64,000 nucleotides of DNA from Cellulomonas sp. KRMCY2 (GTDB taxonomy: Bacteria; Actinomycetota; Actinomycetes; Actinomycetales; Cellulomonadaceae), in the NCBI RefSeq assembly GCF_000526515.1, contig NZ_JAGF01000001.1:186001-250000 (forward strand), in the 5' to 3' direction. Below the pieces are notes generated by a model. It was given only the letters and a program-made list of their open reading frames with translations, did no database searches and had not been told where the DNA came from. The translations under genes and the position numbers were made by a program. Positions within the stretch are counted from its first letter, which is position 1. Every line of letters begins with the position of its first letter. Shown one piece after another: positions 39,238-49,279 of the stretch.

Positions 39238-41160
39238 TCAGGCGCGCTTGGCGCGCGCCGTGAGGCGGCCACGGTCGGTCTGGTCGAGGACCACCTTGCG
39301 CAGGCGGACGACGTCCGGCGTGACCTCGACGCACTCGTCCTCCCGGGCGAACTCGAGGGACTCCTCGAGCGTCAGGTGACGCGGCGGAGTGAGGTTCTCG
39401 AACGTGTCGCTGGCGGCGGCGCGCATGTTCGTGAGCTTCTTCTCCTTGGTGATGTTGACGTCCATGTCCTCGTTACGCGAGTTCTCGCCGACGATCATGC
39501 CCTCGTAGACCTCCTGCGTGGGGTCGACGAAGAACGACCCGCGCTCCTGCAGGTTGACCATGGCGAAGGGGGTGACCTTGCCCGGGCGGTCCGCGACGAG
39601 CGAGCCGTTGGTGCGGGTCTCGATCGCGCCGACCCACGGCTCGTAGCCGTGCGCGATCGACGAGGCGATCCCGGTGCCGCGGGTGTCCGTGAGGAACTGG
39701 GTGCGGAAGCCGATCAGCCCGCGTGCCGGCACGACGAACTCCATCCGGACCCAGCCGGTGCCGTGGTTCGACATCGTCTCCATCCGGCCCTTGCGCTGGG
39801 CCAGCAGCTGGGTGACCGCTCCGAGGTACTCCTCCGGCACGTCGATGGTCATGTGCTCCATCGGCTCGTTGATCTTGCCGTCGATGACCCTGGTGACCAC
39901 CTGGGGCTTGCCCACCGTCAGCTCGAAGCCCTCGCGGCGCATCTGCTCGACGAGGATGGCGAGTGCGAGCTCACCGCGGCCCTGGACCTCCCACGCGTCG
40001 GGACGCTCGGTCGGCAGCACGCGGAGCGACACGTTGCCGACCAGCTCGCTGTCGAGACGGTCCTTGACCTGACGGGCGGTGACCTTGTGGTTCTTGCCGC
40101 CCTTGCCGGCCAGCGGCGCGGTGTTGATCCCGATCGTCATGGAGATCGCGGGGTCGTCGACCTTGATCAGCGGCAGCGGGCGCGGGTCGTCGATGTCGGT
40201 GAGCGTCTCGCCGATGGTGATGTCCGCGATGCCTGCGACAGCCACGATGTCACCGGGGCCGGCCTGGTCGGTCGGGACCCGCTCGAGCGCCTTGGTCGTG
40301 AGCAGCTCGGTGATCTTGACGGTCTGCAGCGTCCCGTCGGCCCGGGCCCAGGCGACCTGCTGACCCTTGCGGATCGTCCCGTTGAAGACGCGGAGGAGGG
40401 CGAGGCGGCCGAGGAACGGCGAGGCGTCGAGGTTGGTGACGTGCGCCTGCAGCGGGGCACCCTCCTCGTAGGACGGTGCCGGGATCTTCTCGAGGATCAT
40501 CGCGAACAGCGGCTCGAGGTCGGGGCTGTCGGGCATGGTGCCGTCGGCGGGCTGGGTCCGTGACGCGCGACCGGCCTTGGCTGCGGCGTACACCACGGGG
40601 ACGTCGAGGATCGCGTCCAGGTCGAGGTCGGGGACGTCGTCGTGCAGGTCGCTGGCCAGGCCGAGCAGCAGGTCGGTGGACTCCGCCACGACCTCCGAGA
40701 TGCGCGAGTCCGGCCGGTCGACCTTGTTCACGAGCAGGATCACCGGCAGCTTGGCCTCGAGGGCCTTGCGCAGCACGAAGCGGGTCTGGGGCAGCGGACC
40801 CTCGCTCGCGTCGACCAGGAGCACGACACCGTCGACCATGGACAGGCCGCGCTCGACCTCGCCACCGAAGTCGGCGTGCCCCGGGGTGTCGATGACGTTG
40901 ATCGTGACCCCGTCCGGCTGACCGGCCGCGGCAGCAGCCGGGCCCCGGTACCTGATGGCCGTGTTCTTGGCCAGGATCGTGATGCCCTTCTCACGCTCCA
41001 GGTCGCCCGAGTCCATGGCCCGCACATCCACGTGCGCGTGCGCACCGAAGGAACCGGACTGCCACAGCATGGCGTCCACCAGGGTGGTCTTGCCGTGGTC
41101 GACGTGGGCGACGATCGCGACGTTGCGCAGGTCGGAGCGCACAGGCATGCGGGTACTCAT
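39238..41160 (-). CDS. typA: translational GTPase TypA/BipA
   Basis: A 640-residue ribosome-associated GTPase involved in stress and cold adaptation. G1 is [18 protein letters not shown]2 in [16 protein letters not shown]3 [16 protein letters not shown]4 [16 protein letters not shown]-like domains III and V and the TypA-specific C-terminal domain ([20 protein letters not shown]) follow. Full length and intact. It is upstream of mshB on the same strand. Confidence 0.97.
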   Translation of the reverse strand: MSTRMPVRSDLRNVAIVAHVDHGKTTLVDAMLWQSGSFGAHAHVDVRAMDSGDLEREKGITILAKNTAIRYRGPAAAAAGQPDGVTINVIDTPGHADFGGEVERGLSMVDGVVLLVDASEGPLPQTRFVLRKALEAKLPVILLVNKVDRPDSRISEVVAESTDLLLGLASDLHDDVPDLDLDAILDVPVVYAAAKAGRASRTQPADGTMPDSPDLEPLFAMILEKIPAPSYEEGAPLQAHVTNLDASPFLGRLALLRVFNGTIRKGQQVAWARADGTLQTVKITELLTTKALERVPTDQAGPGDIVAVAGIADITIGETLTDIDDPRPLPLIKVDDPAISMTIGINTAPLAGKGGKNHKVTARQVKDRLDSELVGNVSLRVLPTERPDAWEVQGRGELALAILVEQMRREGFELTVGKPQVVTRVIDGKINEPMEHMTIDVPEEYLGAVTQLLAQRKGRMETMSNHGTGWVRMEFVVPARGLIGFRTQFLTDTRGTGIASSIAHGYEPWVGAIETRTNGSLVADRPGKVTPFAMVNLQERGSFFVDPTQEVYEGMIVGENSRNEDMDVNITKEKKLTNMRAAASDTFENLTPPRHLTLEESLEFAREDECVEVTPDVVRLRKVVLDQTDRGRLTARAKRA

Positions 41161-41242
41161 CTCAGAAGGTGGGGAGCGCGCCGCATCATGAGGCGCCGTC
41201 CGATTCTACCGGCAACTGGCCGCGGCTGCCCCCCAGCACCGT

Positions 41243-41277
41243 CAGGCACCCCTCCGGGTGACCCGGAAGGGTGCCTG
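41243..41277 (-). terminator. terminator of the opp operon
   Basis: A 16-bp stem with one mismatch (CAGGCACCC-C-TCCGGG against CCCGGA-A-GGGTGCCTG) and a three-base loop, 24 bases after the oppDF stop. No T-tract is needed for many high-GC terminators; position and strength make this a good terminator, possibly bidirectional. Confidence 0.8.
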
Positions 41278-41301
41278 ACCTGCGACGACGGACCGGCTGG
41301 A

Positions 41302-43095
41302 CTAGCGAGGCGGTCCGAAGCCCTGGTCTTCTTCCTCGATCTCGACGTACGAGCTCTCGGAGGGCGCCCGGTGCACGCCGGCCTTGATCGCCTCGTCCTC
41401 GAGGATGCGGTCGCGAGCCTCGCGGCGCACCCGCTGCTCCGCCGGGTCGGGCACCGGCACGGCAGCGAGCAGCCGCTTGGTGTAGTCGTCCTGCGGGTCG
41501 GTCAGGACCTGCTCGCGGGAGCCGAACTCGACGAGCTTGCCCTGGTGCATGACGGCGATCCGGCTCGCGAGCAGCTCGACGACCGCGAGGTCGTGGCTGA
41601 TGAACAGGCAGGCGAAGCCGTGCTCGCGCTGGAGCTCCAGGAAGAGCTCGAGCACGCGCGCCTGCACCGAGACGTCGAGCGCCGACGTCGGCTCGTCCGC
41701 CACCAGCACCTTGGGGCTCAGGGCGAGCGCCCGCGCAATCCCGACCCGCTGCCGCTGCCCGCCGGACAGCTCGTGCGGGTACCGGTTGCGCATCGAGCGT
41801 GGCAGGTGCACCTGGTCGAGGAGCGCCTCGATCCGGCGCTGCAGCTCGGCGCCCTTGGCGACCTTGTGCAGCCGGAGGGGTTCGCCGATGGACTCGCCGA
41901 TCGGCAGCCGCGGGTTGAGCGACGAACCCGGGTCCTGGAACACGATCGACACGTGCTGACGGACCTCCCGCAGCTCCTTGTGTGAGATGCCCACCATGCT
42001 GTGACCGGCGACGTCGAGGGTTCCTCCGACGGCCGGCAGCAGACCGACGATGGCCCGTCCGACGGTCGTCTTGCCGGAGCCCGACTCCCCCACCAGTCCG
42101 ACGACCTCGCCGGCGTTGATGCTCAGGTCGATGCCGTCGACGGCCCGGAACGCCGGGATCCGCCCACGCTTGGGGTACTCGACGACCAGGCCGCGGGCCT
42201 CGAGCACCGGGGTGCCCGCGCTCAGGGCGACGGCGTGCGCCTTCGCCTCGACCGACTCCTTGGCCGTGTGCGCACCGAGGTGCGGGACGGCGGCGAGCAG
42301 CTCGCGGGTGTACGGGTGCTCCGGGCGCCCGAAGATCTGCTCGGCATCGCCGGTCTCGACGACCCGGCCGTCCTTCATGACCAGGATCCGGTCGGCCATG
42401 TCGGCGACGACACCCATGTCATGGGTGATCAGGATGATGCCGGAGTCGATCCGGTGCCGCAGGTCCCGCATGAGCTTGAGGATCTCCGCCTGGACCGTCA
42501 CGTCGAGGGCCGTGGTGGGCTCGTCGGCGATCAGCAGCTTCGGGTCGAGGGCGAGCGCCTGCGCGATCATCGCGCGCTGCCGCTGGCCACCGGAGAGCTG
42601 GTGCGGATACTTGTCGACCGACTTCTCGGGCTCGGGGATCTCCACCAGGCGCAGCAGCTCGATCGCCCGGGCACGCGCTTCCTTCGGGCCAACGGTGAGG
42701 TGGCTGCGCAGGGTCTCGACGATCTGGAAGCCGACCGTGTAGACCGGGTTCAGAGCCGTCATCGGCTCCTGGAAGATCACCGCGACGTCGTTGCCGCGCA
42801 CGTGCCGCAGCTTCGAGTGGCTCAGACCGATGAGCTCGCGGCCGTCGAGCTTGGCGCTGCCGGTGGCCCGACCGTTGGGCGGCAGCAGACCGATCAGGGA
42901 CATCGACGACTGCGTCTTGCCCGAGCCGGACTCACCGACGATCGCGACGACCTCGCCGGGGTACACCTCGTAGCTCATGTCGATCGCGGCGGGGTACCAC
43001 ACGCCGTCGACCCAGAACTCGACCCCGAGGGCCTGGACCTCGAGGATCGGCTCGCCCGTGCGCGCCGTCGTCGTGGCCACCGTCTCACTGGTCAC
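41302..43095 (-). CDS. fused oligopeptide ABC transporter ATPase (OppD-OppF)
   Basis: A 597-residue protein with two complete ABC modules. Module 1: Walker A GESGSGKTQSSMSLIG, signature LSGGQRQRAMIAQAL, Walker B LLIADEPTTALD. Module 2: GESGSGKTTVGRAIVG, LSGGQRQRVGIARAL, VLVADEPTSALD. Each ends in the oligopeptide-type zinc-free C-domain (LLAAVP segments). It starts at GTG 43095 with GGAAGG upstream. Unusually, a rightward gene (43184-43729) separates it from oppC. Confidence 0.95.
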   Translation of the reverse strand: MTSETVATTTARTGEPILEVQALGVEFWVDGVWYPAAIDMSYEVYPGEVVAIVGESGSGKTQSSMSLIGLLPPNGRATGSAKLDGRELIGLSHSKLRHVRGNDVAVIFQEPMTALNPVYTVGFQIVETLRSHLTVGPKEARARAIELLRLVEIPEPEKSVDKYPHQLSGGQRQRAMIAQALALDPKLLIADEPTTALDVTVQAEILKLMRDLRHRIDSGIILITHDMGVVADMADRILVMKDGRVVETGDAEQIFGRPEHPYTRELLAAVPHLGAHTAKESVEAKAHAVALSAGTPVLEARGLVVEYPKRGRIPAFRAVDGIDLSINAGEVVGLVGESGSGKTTVGRAIVGLLPAVGGTLDVAGHSMVGISHKELREVRQHVSIVFQDPGSSLNPRLPIGESIGEPLRLHKVAKGAELQRRIEALLDQVHLPRSMRNRYPHELSGGQRQRVGIARALALSPKVLVADEPTSALDVSVQARVLELFLELQREHGFACLFISHDLAVVELLASRIAVMHQGKLVEFGSREQVLTDPQDDYTKRLLAAVPVPDPAEQRVRREARDRILEDEAIKAGVHRAPSESSYVEIEEEDQGFGPPR

Positions 43096-43183
43096 CGAAG
43101 ATCACGTTCCTTCCGATCGTGGACGGCCGGGCGACATGGCCCGCCGTACGGGCCGAGGACGTCGGCACTGCGAGAATCCCTGC

Positions 43184-43729
43184 ATGGGACCCAGCCAGAC
43201 GATCCGTCCGACCTTCAGCCGTGTGCTGGCCGCCCTGGTCGCGCTGTGCTGCCTGCTCACGCTGGGCATCGTGGCGATCGACGCCGGCCCGGTGGCGGCC
43301 CTGCGCGTGGCGGGGCCGTGCGGCGGGCTCGCGCTGCTGACGTGGACCGTCCTGTGGCGTCCGCTCGTCGAGGTGTCCGACGGTGGCGTGCTGCTGGTGA
43401 ACCCGTGGCGCACCGTGCACGTCCCGTGGCCGGCCCTCGACGACGTCAGCGCCCGGTGGGCGCTGACGGTCCGCACCACCGACGGTCGGACCTTCTCCGC
43501 GTTCGCCGCGCCCGCGCCGGGTGCCGCGGGTGGCGACCGGGTCGGGCTGTCGGGCGAGGCTGTCGGCGCCGTCGAGGCGCGCCGCGACCGGCTGACCGCG
43601 GCGGGCTACCTCGACGAGGTCAGACCGGAGGGGGCTCCGGTCCAGGTGCGCACCCACGTGCGCACCCTGGTGGCGCTGGCCGCGCTCGTCGTGCTCAGCG
43701 CACTGGCTCTCGCCGTCCCGGCACCCTGA
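43184..43729 (+). CDS. bacterial PH-domain membrane protein
   Basis: A 181-residue protein starting at ATG 43184. Two N-terminal membrane helices (VLAALVALCCLLTLGIVAID and LRVAGPCGGLALLTWTVLW) precede a bacterial PH-like domain (VSDGGVLLVNPWRTVHVPWP), and a final helix (TLVALAALVVLSALALAVP) ends it. Similar DUF/PH proteins are common in actinobacteria, with unknown function. It is transcribed opposite to, and inside, the opp operon. Confidence 0.75.
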   Translation: MGPSQTIRPTFSRVLAALVALCCLLTLGIVAIDAGPVAALRVAGPCGGLALLTWTVLWRPLVEVSDGGVLLVNPWRTVHVPWPALDDVSARWALTVRTTDGRTFSAFAAPAPGAAGGDRVGLSGEAVGAVEARRDRLTAAGYLDEVRPEGAPVQVRTHVRTLVALAALVVLSALALAVPAP

Positions 43730-43746
43730 CCTGACACCAGCAGCCA

Positions 43747-44826
43747 TCAGCGCTTCACACCCGAGGCGTCGACGGTGCCGATCTGCGTCGACCGGAGCGC
43801 CCGTGCGTCGCGACGCGCCGTGCGCTTGAGGCTGCGCGCGGTCGGGATGCGCCGCTGACGGGGGTCGAACGCGTCGCGCAGACCGTCCCCGATGAAGTTG
43901 ATGCTCAGGGCGATCGTGACGATGAGCATGCCCGGCCACCAGAACAACCACGGCCGGGTGCTGAACGACGTCTGGTAGAGGTTGATCAGCTGACCGAGCG
44001 AGATGTCCGGGAACACGATGCCGAAGCCGAGGTAGCTCAGCGCGGTCTCGAGCAGGATCGCCGCGCTCATCAGCAGGGTCGTGTTGACGATGATCACGCC
44101 CATGGCGTTGGGGATCATGTGCTTGAAGATGATCCGCACGTTGGACGCGCCGGCGACCCGCGCGGCGTCGACGAACTCCCGCTCGCGCAGGGCCAGGAAG
44201 TCGCCACGGACCAGCCGGGCCAGACCCGTCCAGGAGATCAGGCCCAGGGTGAAGGCCAGCAGGAAGGCGCTGACCGCGCCGACCAGCCTGCCGAGTACCG
44301 CGCCGATGACGATCGTCGGCAGCACCAGGAAGACATCGGTGAGGCGCATGAGCAGCTGGTCGGTGCGGCCCCGGAAGAAGCCGGCGACCGCGCCGATGCA
44401 GATGCCGATGATCGTCGAGATGAGCCCGATGACGACCATCACCATGAGGGACTGCTGGGTCCCGCGCATCGTCTGCGCGAACATGTCGCGGCCGAGCTCG
44501 TCCTGGCCGAACGGGAAGTTGCCCAGGGAGAAACCGTTCTCGCCCCACAGCTGAAGCGTCGGGTGGCCACCGGGCAGCTCGACGGGACCCGTACCGCCGA
44601 ATCCGCCGCCCTTCCACCAGCCCGGGATCGGGCCCCAGCCGATCGACGTCGTGGCCAGCACGACGATGGCCGTCAGCACGACCATGCCGATCATCGCGCC
44701 CTTGTGGCGGACGAACCGGCGGAAGACGACCTGGCCCTGGGACAGGCCCTCGACGTCCTTGAGCTCGATCGCGTTCTCCAGGCGGTCCTCGCCCTCGGGC
44801 GGGAGCATCAACTCGATGTTGCTCAT
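43747..44826 (-). CDS. oppC: oligopeptide ABC transporter permease OppC
   Basis: A 359-residue inner-membrane permease. The N-terminal helix (GAMIGMVVLTAIVVLATTSI) is followed by an outer loop and the five-helix core with the EAA motif in DAARVAGASNVRIIFKHMIPN. FPFGQDELGRDMFAQTMRGT is the typical OppC segment. The ATG overlaps the oppB stop (ATGA). Peptide substrate is inferred from the binding protein. Confidence 0.93.
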   Translation of the reverse strand: MSNIELMLPPEGEDRLENAIELKDVEGLSQGQVVFRRFVRHKGAMIGMVVLTAIVVLATTSIGWGPIPGWWKGGGFGGTGPVELPGGHPTLQLWGENGFSLGNFPFGQDELGRDMFAQTMRGTQQSLMVMVVIGLISTIIGICIGAVAGFFRGRTDQLLMRLTDVFLVLPTIVIGAVLGRLVGAVSAFLLAFTLGLISWTGLARLVRGDFLALREREFVDAARVAGASNVRIIFKHMIPNAMGVIIVNTTLLMSAAILLETALSYLGFGIVFPDISLGQLINLYQTSFSTRPWLFWWPGMLIVTIALSINFIGDGLRDAFDPRQRRIPTARSLKRTARRDARALRSTQIGTVDASGVKR

Positions 44827-46358
44827 GCGTTCACCCGGATCCGTGGGTCGAGGGCCGCGTACAGCAGGTCGGCCGCGAAGTTGGCGAGGACCGTCACCGA
44901 CCCGATGATCAGCACATAGATCATCAGGGGGTCGATCTCCGAGTTGCTGAGGGACTTGAGGAACAGCGTGCCCATGCCCGACCAGCCGAAGATCCGTTCG
45001 GTGATGATCGCGCCACCCAGGAGCGCCGCGAGGTCCAGCGGGATGATCGTGGCCAGCGGGATGAGCGAGTTGCGGAACGCGTGCCGCATGATCACGGTGC
45101 GTTCGGTGAGGCCCTTGGCCCGCGCGGTGCGCACGTAGTCCTGGTTCATCACCTCGAGCATGCTCGCCCGCGAGTACCGGGTGTAGCTCGCGAAGGAGAT
45201 CAGGATGAGCGCCATGGTCGGCAGCATCAGGTGCGTCAGGCTGTCCAGCTGCACCGACCAGTAGCTGCCGGCCAGGCCGGGCGTCTGCGAGCCGATCGTC
45301 GGGACCGGCCGCCCGTTGATCACGGAGGACTCCGCGTACGGCCGCCAGGCCTGCAGGATGCGGTCGGCGAAGATCAGGAGTCCGACGAGCACGGCGACGA
45401 TGCCGGCCGTCCGTGCCGACTGGCCACGGTCGGGGCCGCCGAAGGCCAGCCCGATCCCGATCCCGATGCCGACGGTGAGCACCATGAGACCGACCATCAT
45501 CGGCGAGCTCGCACTGCGGAAGAGGAACTGCAGCGGGAACCACAGCACAGCCCCCACCAGCGCGGTCGTGATCGCCGAGTACAGCGCGCGCTTGTTGCGC
45601 AGACCGGTCGACACGAGCGTCACGGCGTAGGCGATCCCGACCCCGGTGACGGCGATCACGACGGGGCCGAAGCCGGGGTCGTTGAGCCACTGTGTCGCCG
45701 AGATGTACAGGACCACCGCGCCGCTCGCCCCGGCGGCGATCCCGAAGGTGGTCAGCCGTCGCCGCAGGTCGCCACCGATCGCGGCGGCGAAGACCGCACC
45801 GATCACCGCACCGATGGCAAGGATCACCCAGGGGCTGAGGCTCGGATCGGCGAGGAAGTCGTTGAACCCGATGGCCACCCACTGCTTGAGCAGCACCGCG
45901 ACCCAGAACGTCGGCAGCGAGTACAGCAGGAAGGACAGGAAGATGATGCCGTAGTCGAAGCCGCTGTACTGCCGCAGCGCGCTCACGACGCCGACAGCCA
46001 CACCGAGGGCCATGGCCGTGATCACGGCGACCGTGACGAGCTTGAGCGTCACGATCAGGGCCGAGGCGAGCACCGCGCTGACGGCCTGGTTGGTCCGCCA
46101 CGCCTCGCCGAGGTCGCACTGACCGACGAGGCACCCACCGACGCCCTGGAGCCAGTCCAGGTAGCGCAGGGGCGAGGGGACGTCGAGCTGCAGGTCCGCG
46201 ATGCGCTGGGCGATCAGGGCCGCCTTGTTGGGGGCGGTGCTGACGCGCAGGTCCTGGAGCGGGTCCATCGCGAAGTCGGCCAGGACGTAGATGAGGAACG
46301 TCGCGACGAGCAGTACCGCAACAGACGAGGCGAAGCGTCTGATGACGAAGTTGAGCAT
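44823..46358 (-). CDS. oppB: oligopeptide ABC transporter permease OppB with internal insertion
   Basis: A 511-residue permease, well above the usual 310-340. The N-terminal helix (MLNFVIRRFASSVAVLLVAT) and the C-terminal core with EAA motif (YVRTARAKGLTERTVIMRHA) are standard. Between about residues 180 and 330 it has an extra block with several predicted helices (VILAIGAVIGAVFAAAIGG, GIAAGASGAVVLYISA, VGLMVLTVGIGIGIGLAFGG). Start ATG 46358 with AAGAGG upstream. A strong hairpin precedes it. Confidence 0.93.
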   Translation of the reverse strand: MLNFVIRRFASSVAVLLVATFLIYVLADFAMDPLQDLRVSTAPNKAALIAQRIADLQLDVPSPLRYLDWLQGVGGCLVGQCDLGEAWRTNQAVSAVLASALIVTLKLVTVAVITAMALGVAVGVVSALRQYSGFDYGIIFLSFLLYSLPTFWVAVLLKQWVAIGFNDFLADPSLSPWVILAIGAVIGAVFAAAIGGDLRRRLTTFGIAAGASGAVVLYISATQWLNDPGFGPVVIAVTGVGIAYAVTLVSTGLRNKRALYSAITTALVGAVLWFPLQFLFRSASSPMMVGLMVLTVGIGIGIGLAFGGPDRGQSARTAGIVAVLVGLLIFADRILQAWRPYAESSVINGRPVPTIGSQTPGLAGSYWSVQLDSLTHLMLPTMALILISFASYTRYSRASMLEVMNQDYVRTARAKGLTERTVIMRHAFRNSLIPLATIIPLDLAALLGGAIITERIFGWSGMGTLFLKSLSNSEIDPLMIYVLIIGSVTVLANFAADLLYAALDPRIRVNA

Positions 46359-46460
46359 GGCTTGACCTCTTAGGCAGTGGACTGGGGGCCCCGGTCGCAC
46401 AAGTGCTTGACCGGGAGAGCCTAGCGACCGAAGGCGCCTGCCAACGAACGCGCGTGCAGC

Positions 46461-46496
46461 GGGGGGTGCTGGAGCACGAACGCTCCAGCACCCCCC
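46461..46496 (-). terminator. strong hairpin between oppA and oppB
   Basis: A perfect 15-bp inverted repeat GGGGGGTGCTGGAGC / GCTCCAGCACCCCCC with a six-base loop, 45 bases after the oppA stop and about 100 bases before oppB. It probably ends most transcripts after oppA, or protects the oppA mRNA, so that the binding protein outnumbers the transporter. Confidence 0.85.
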
Positions 46497-46540
46497 GTGC
46501 CGTGCAGCCCGATGATCAGGGCGCCACCAGGGCGATCAGA

Positions 46541-48373
46541 TCAGGCGGTCTTCTCCCAGTTCCAGAACCCGTAGAAGATCGTCGGGCTCAGGGCGATGGG
46601 CTCGACACCGGAGATCTCCGAGTTCCAGGCGTTGACGCCGGGGAACTGGAAGATCGTGGTGCCGAACGCGTCGGCCCAGAGGAGCTTCTCGACCTCGATC
46701 TGGATCCGGATCTGCTCGGCCGGGTCCGTCTCGACCTGCAGCTCGTCGAACAGCGCGTCGATCGCCGGGTTGGAGTAGCCGTAGAAGTTGTTCATCCCAC
46801 CGGTGCGGAAGTTCGCGTCCGACTCGGTCACCGCGGTCGACGTGGACTGCCAGCCGAACAGGGCCGCGTCGTACTGGTCGGTCGCCTGGTCGAGCATCGA
46901 GCCCCAGTCGTCGTTGCCACCGTTGATCACGTTGAAGCCGGCCTGCGCGGCGGACTCCTGGATCAGGGTGTACTCGTTCTGGCGACGGACGTTCGATGCG
47001 CCGTACAGGAAGCGCACGTCGACCGCGGTGACGCCGACCTCGGCGAGGAGTGCCTTGGCACCCTCGATGTCGACCTCGGCATACGCGTCGGAGCCGTTCT
47101 GCGCCACCATGTCGTCGTAGCCGGGGGCACCGGGCGTGAGGATGAACGAGTTGCGCACCTCGGCGTCCGGGTTGAGCGGCTTGATCAGCGAGTCGATGAT
47201 CGCCTGACGCGGGATGGTCTTGATGAACGCCTCGCGGACCTTGCGCGCCTTCTCGGCGTCGCCACCGTAGGTGGCCGCGTCGAACGGGCCACCGTTGGTC
47301 ATCTGCATGTCGACGTGCTCATAGGTGCTGTCGATGCCCGTCTTGACCGTGATCCCGTCGATCGCCTCGAGGGCGGCGAGGGTGTCGGCCGTGGCCTGCG
47401 GGGCCAGCATGTCGATCTCACCGTTCTGCAGCGCCTGGACGAGGGCCTGCGGGTCCTCGTTGTAGCGCACGGTGATCTGGTCGACCTTGCCCTCGTGGTC
47501 CCCGGTGTACTCCGGGTTCTTCACGACGGTCAGGTACTGGTTCTCGACGTACTCGCTGAGCACGTACGGGCCGGTGGACAGGTACATGATCGGGTCGCTG
47601 GGCGTCGACGTGAAGTCGAAGCCGGTCCGCCACGCGTTGGCGATGGAGGCCAGCGCCGCACGGTCGTTGTCCTGGATGGCAGCGACGAGTGCGTCCTTGC
47701 CCTCCTGCGGGTCCTCGATGCCGAGGCCGAGCTTCGCGGTCGCGTGCGCCGGGAGGCCGGTGTCGAAGTTGCTCTCCCAGTCGGCGAACGGCTTGTCGTA
47801 GACGAGGGTCAGCGACATGCCGTCCTCGCTGATCTCCGGCGTCTGGGACACGAGCGCCATGCCCGGGGTGCCCGAGGCGAAGAACACCTGGTTCTCCGCG
47901 ACGATCGCCTCGCCGGTCTCCTCGTCGAAGGTGACCTCGTCGTTCAGGTTCGCCGAGATGGCGGCCCACTGGAGCAGCAGGTCAGAGGCGTCGACGGGGG
48001 TGCCGTCGGACCACTTGATGCCGTCATTGACCGTGTAGGTCACCGTCAGCGGGTCGTCCGAGGTCTTCTCGTACGTGCCGAAGGAGGTGTCCTGGACGAG
48101 CTCGAGGTTCGCGTCGTAGTACGCGAACTCGGCCTGCGTCAGGTACTGGATGACCGCGTTCGCCGTGGCGTTGCCGTGGTCGCTGTCTTCGTTGTAGGAG
48201 TACATCGGCTGGTTCCAGCCGACCGTCACATTGGTGACGTCGGCCTCGGCCGACTCCGTCTCGGTGGTGGTGGGGGTGTCACCCTCGCCGGGGTCAGCAG
48301 CGGTGCACGCCGTGAGGGCCAGGGCCGCCACCGCAACTGCGGCGCCAACCGCGCCGAATCGCCTGATCTTCAA
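46541..48373 (-). CDS. oppA: oligopeptide-binding lipoprotein (SBP_bac_5)
   Basis: A 610-residue extracellular receptor for peptides. The N-terminus LKIRRFGAVGAAVAVAALAL leads to the lipobox LTACTAAD. The SBP_bac_5 fold shows DDPLTVTYTVNDGIKWSDGTPV (split: DDPLTVTYTV, NDGIKWSDGTPV) and the later GSDAYAEVDIEGAKALLAEV. The start is a TTG at 48373, chosen because AGGAGG stands five bases upstream and the signal peptide begins there. First gene of the opp operon. Confidence 0.92.
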   Translation of the reverse strand: MKIRRFGAVGAAVAVAALALTACTAADPGEGDTPTTTETESAEADVTNVTVGWNQPMYSYNEDSDHGNATANAVIQYLTQAEFAYYDANLELVQDTSFGTYEKTSDDPLTVTYTVNDGIKWSDGTPVDASDLLLQWAAISANLNDEVTFDEETGEAIVAENQVFFASGTPGMALVSQTPEISEDGMSLTLVYDKPFADWESNFDTGLPAHATAKLGLGIEDPQEGKDALVAAIQDNDRAALASIANAWRTGFDFTSTPSDPIMYLSTGPYVLSEYVENQYLTVVKNPEYTGDHEGKVDQITVRYNEDPQALVQALQNGEIDMLAPQATADTLAALEAIDGITVKTGIDSTYEHVDMQMTNGGPFDAATYGGDAEKARKVREAFIKTIPRQAIIDSLIKPLNPDAEVRNSFILTPGAPGYDDMVAQNGSDAYAEVDIEGAKALLAEVGVTAVDVRFLYGASNVRRQNEYTLIQESAAQAGFNVINGGNDDWGSMLDQATDQYDAALFGWQSTSTAVTESDANFRTGGMNNFYGYSNPAIDALFDELQVETDPAEQIRIQIEVEKLLWADAFGTTIFQFPGVNAWNSEISGVEPIALSPTIFYGFWNWEKTA

Positions 48374-48766
48374 GGTTCCTCCTGAAAGGGTAAGACGCAC
48401 CACGGCAACCGGGGCCGGGCCGGCATCACCGACCGGGCCTCGCGTGCACGACGATTCGTCACAAGTGATTGGGAGGTTACACACCGCGGAAGGCACGAAA
48501 CGGACAGCAGCTCTGATGATCTTGGATCGTTACACATTCGATACTGGGCGGTACGTATCAGCATCTGAGACCGGGCCACCGGGAGGACCCGCAGGTCAGC
48601 GGTGACATCGTGGTGGTCGGCAGCAGAATCCGTTGACACCTGGGGTTTCGGCCCCGTTTCGGTCGGCCAGGTGCCGCCTGGACGGTGCGTACCAGGTCCG
48701 CGTCCCGGCCGGTCCGATCGGTGGCTCCGGCCGTGGTCCGCGAGCCGAACGGGACGAATCGGCCCC
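48374..48766. other. 393-bp gap: oppA upstream region
   Basis: No gene seen. The part up to about 48560 is locally AT-richer (GTAACGATCCAAGATCATC on the minus strand) and probably contains the oppA promoter. A small CCAGG-CCTGG stem lies near 48680. This gap also marks the change from the conserved chromosome to the accessory region. Confidence 0.5.
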
Positions 48767-49145
48767 TCACCGCACCGCAGCCCGGCCCAGTGCCTCGACC
48801 ATCAGCAGGCACGGGTTGCCGGGCCAGATCCCGTCCAGCTCCTCGAGGGGCGTGAAGCCGCGCGCCTGGTAGAACCGGCGCGTACGGGCGTACTCCTCGC
48901 TCGGGTCGGACGCCCCGAGGGTCTTTGACCTGCAGGAAGCGGACAGTCCGTGCAGCGAGGTCCCGCTCGGCCGCATCGAGCAGGGCCCGCCCGATGCCGC
49001 ACCGGTGGTACCGGGGGTCGACCGCGACGAGGTGGATCTCGGCCGACTCGGGGAAGTGCTGCGCGACGAGGAGGACGCCGACCACCTCGTCGGCCGCGTA
49101 CGCCAGGCAGCCGGGGAGGCGGTCGGCAGCCTCGACGTAGTCCAT
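48767..49145 (-). pseudogene. frameshifted GNAT acetyltransferase
   Basis: The GNAT fold is split over frames. From 49145, MDYVEAADRLPGCLAYAADE through HLVAVDPRYHRCGIGRALLD (acetyl-CoA binding loop) to RFLQVK is one frame. The C-terminus TLGASDPSEEYARTRRFYQA to the stop at 48767 is in another. The break lies near 48925, where GTCAAAGACCC should have one A fewer. The N-terminal 30 residues seem to be in a third frame up to GTG 49263. Either a decayed gene or a sequencing error in the A run. Confidence 0.7.
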
Positions 49146-49279
49146 GAGCGAATCGGTCCCGGCCCGGTTCGATCCGGATCGCCGGACCGGCGCCCGCGGC
49201 CCCGAGGCCCCCGATCGACGTCGTCACACCTCGAAGCGTGCTGGCCCCGGGTCCCGGGCACAACCGGACTCGGGCTCGG

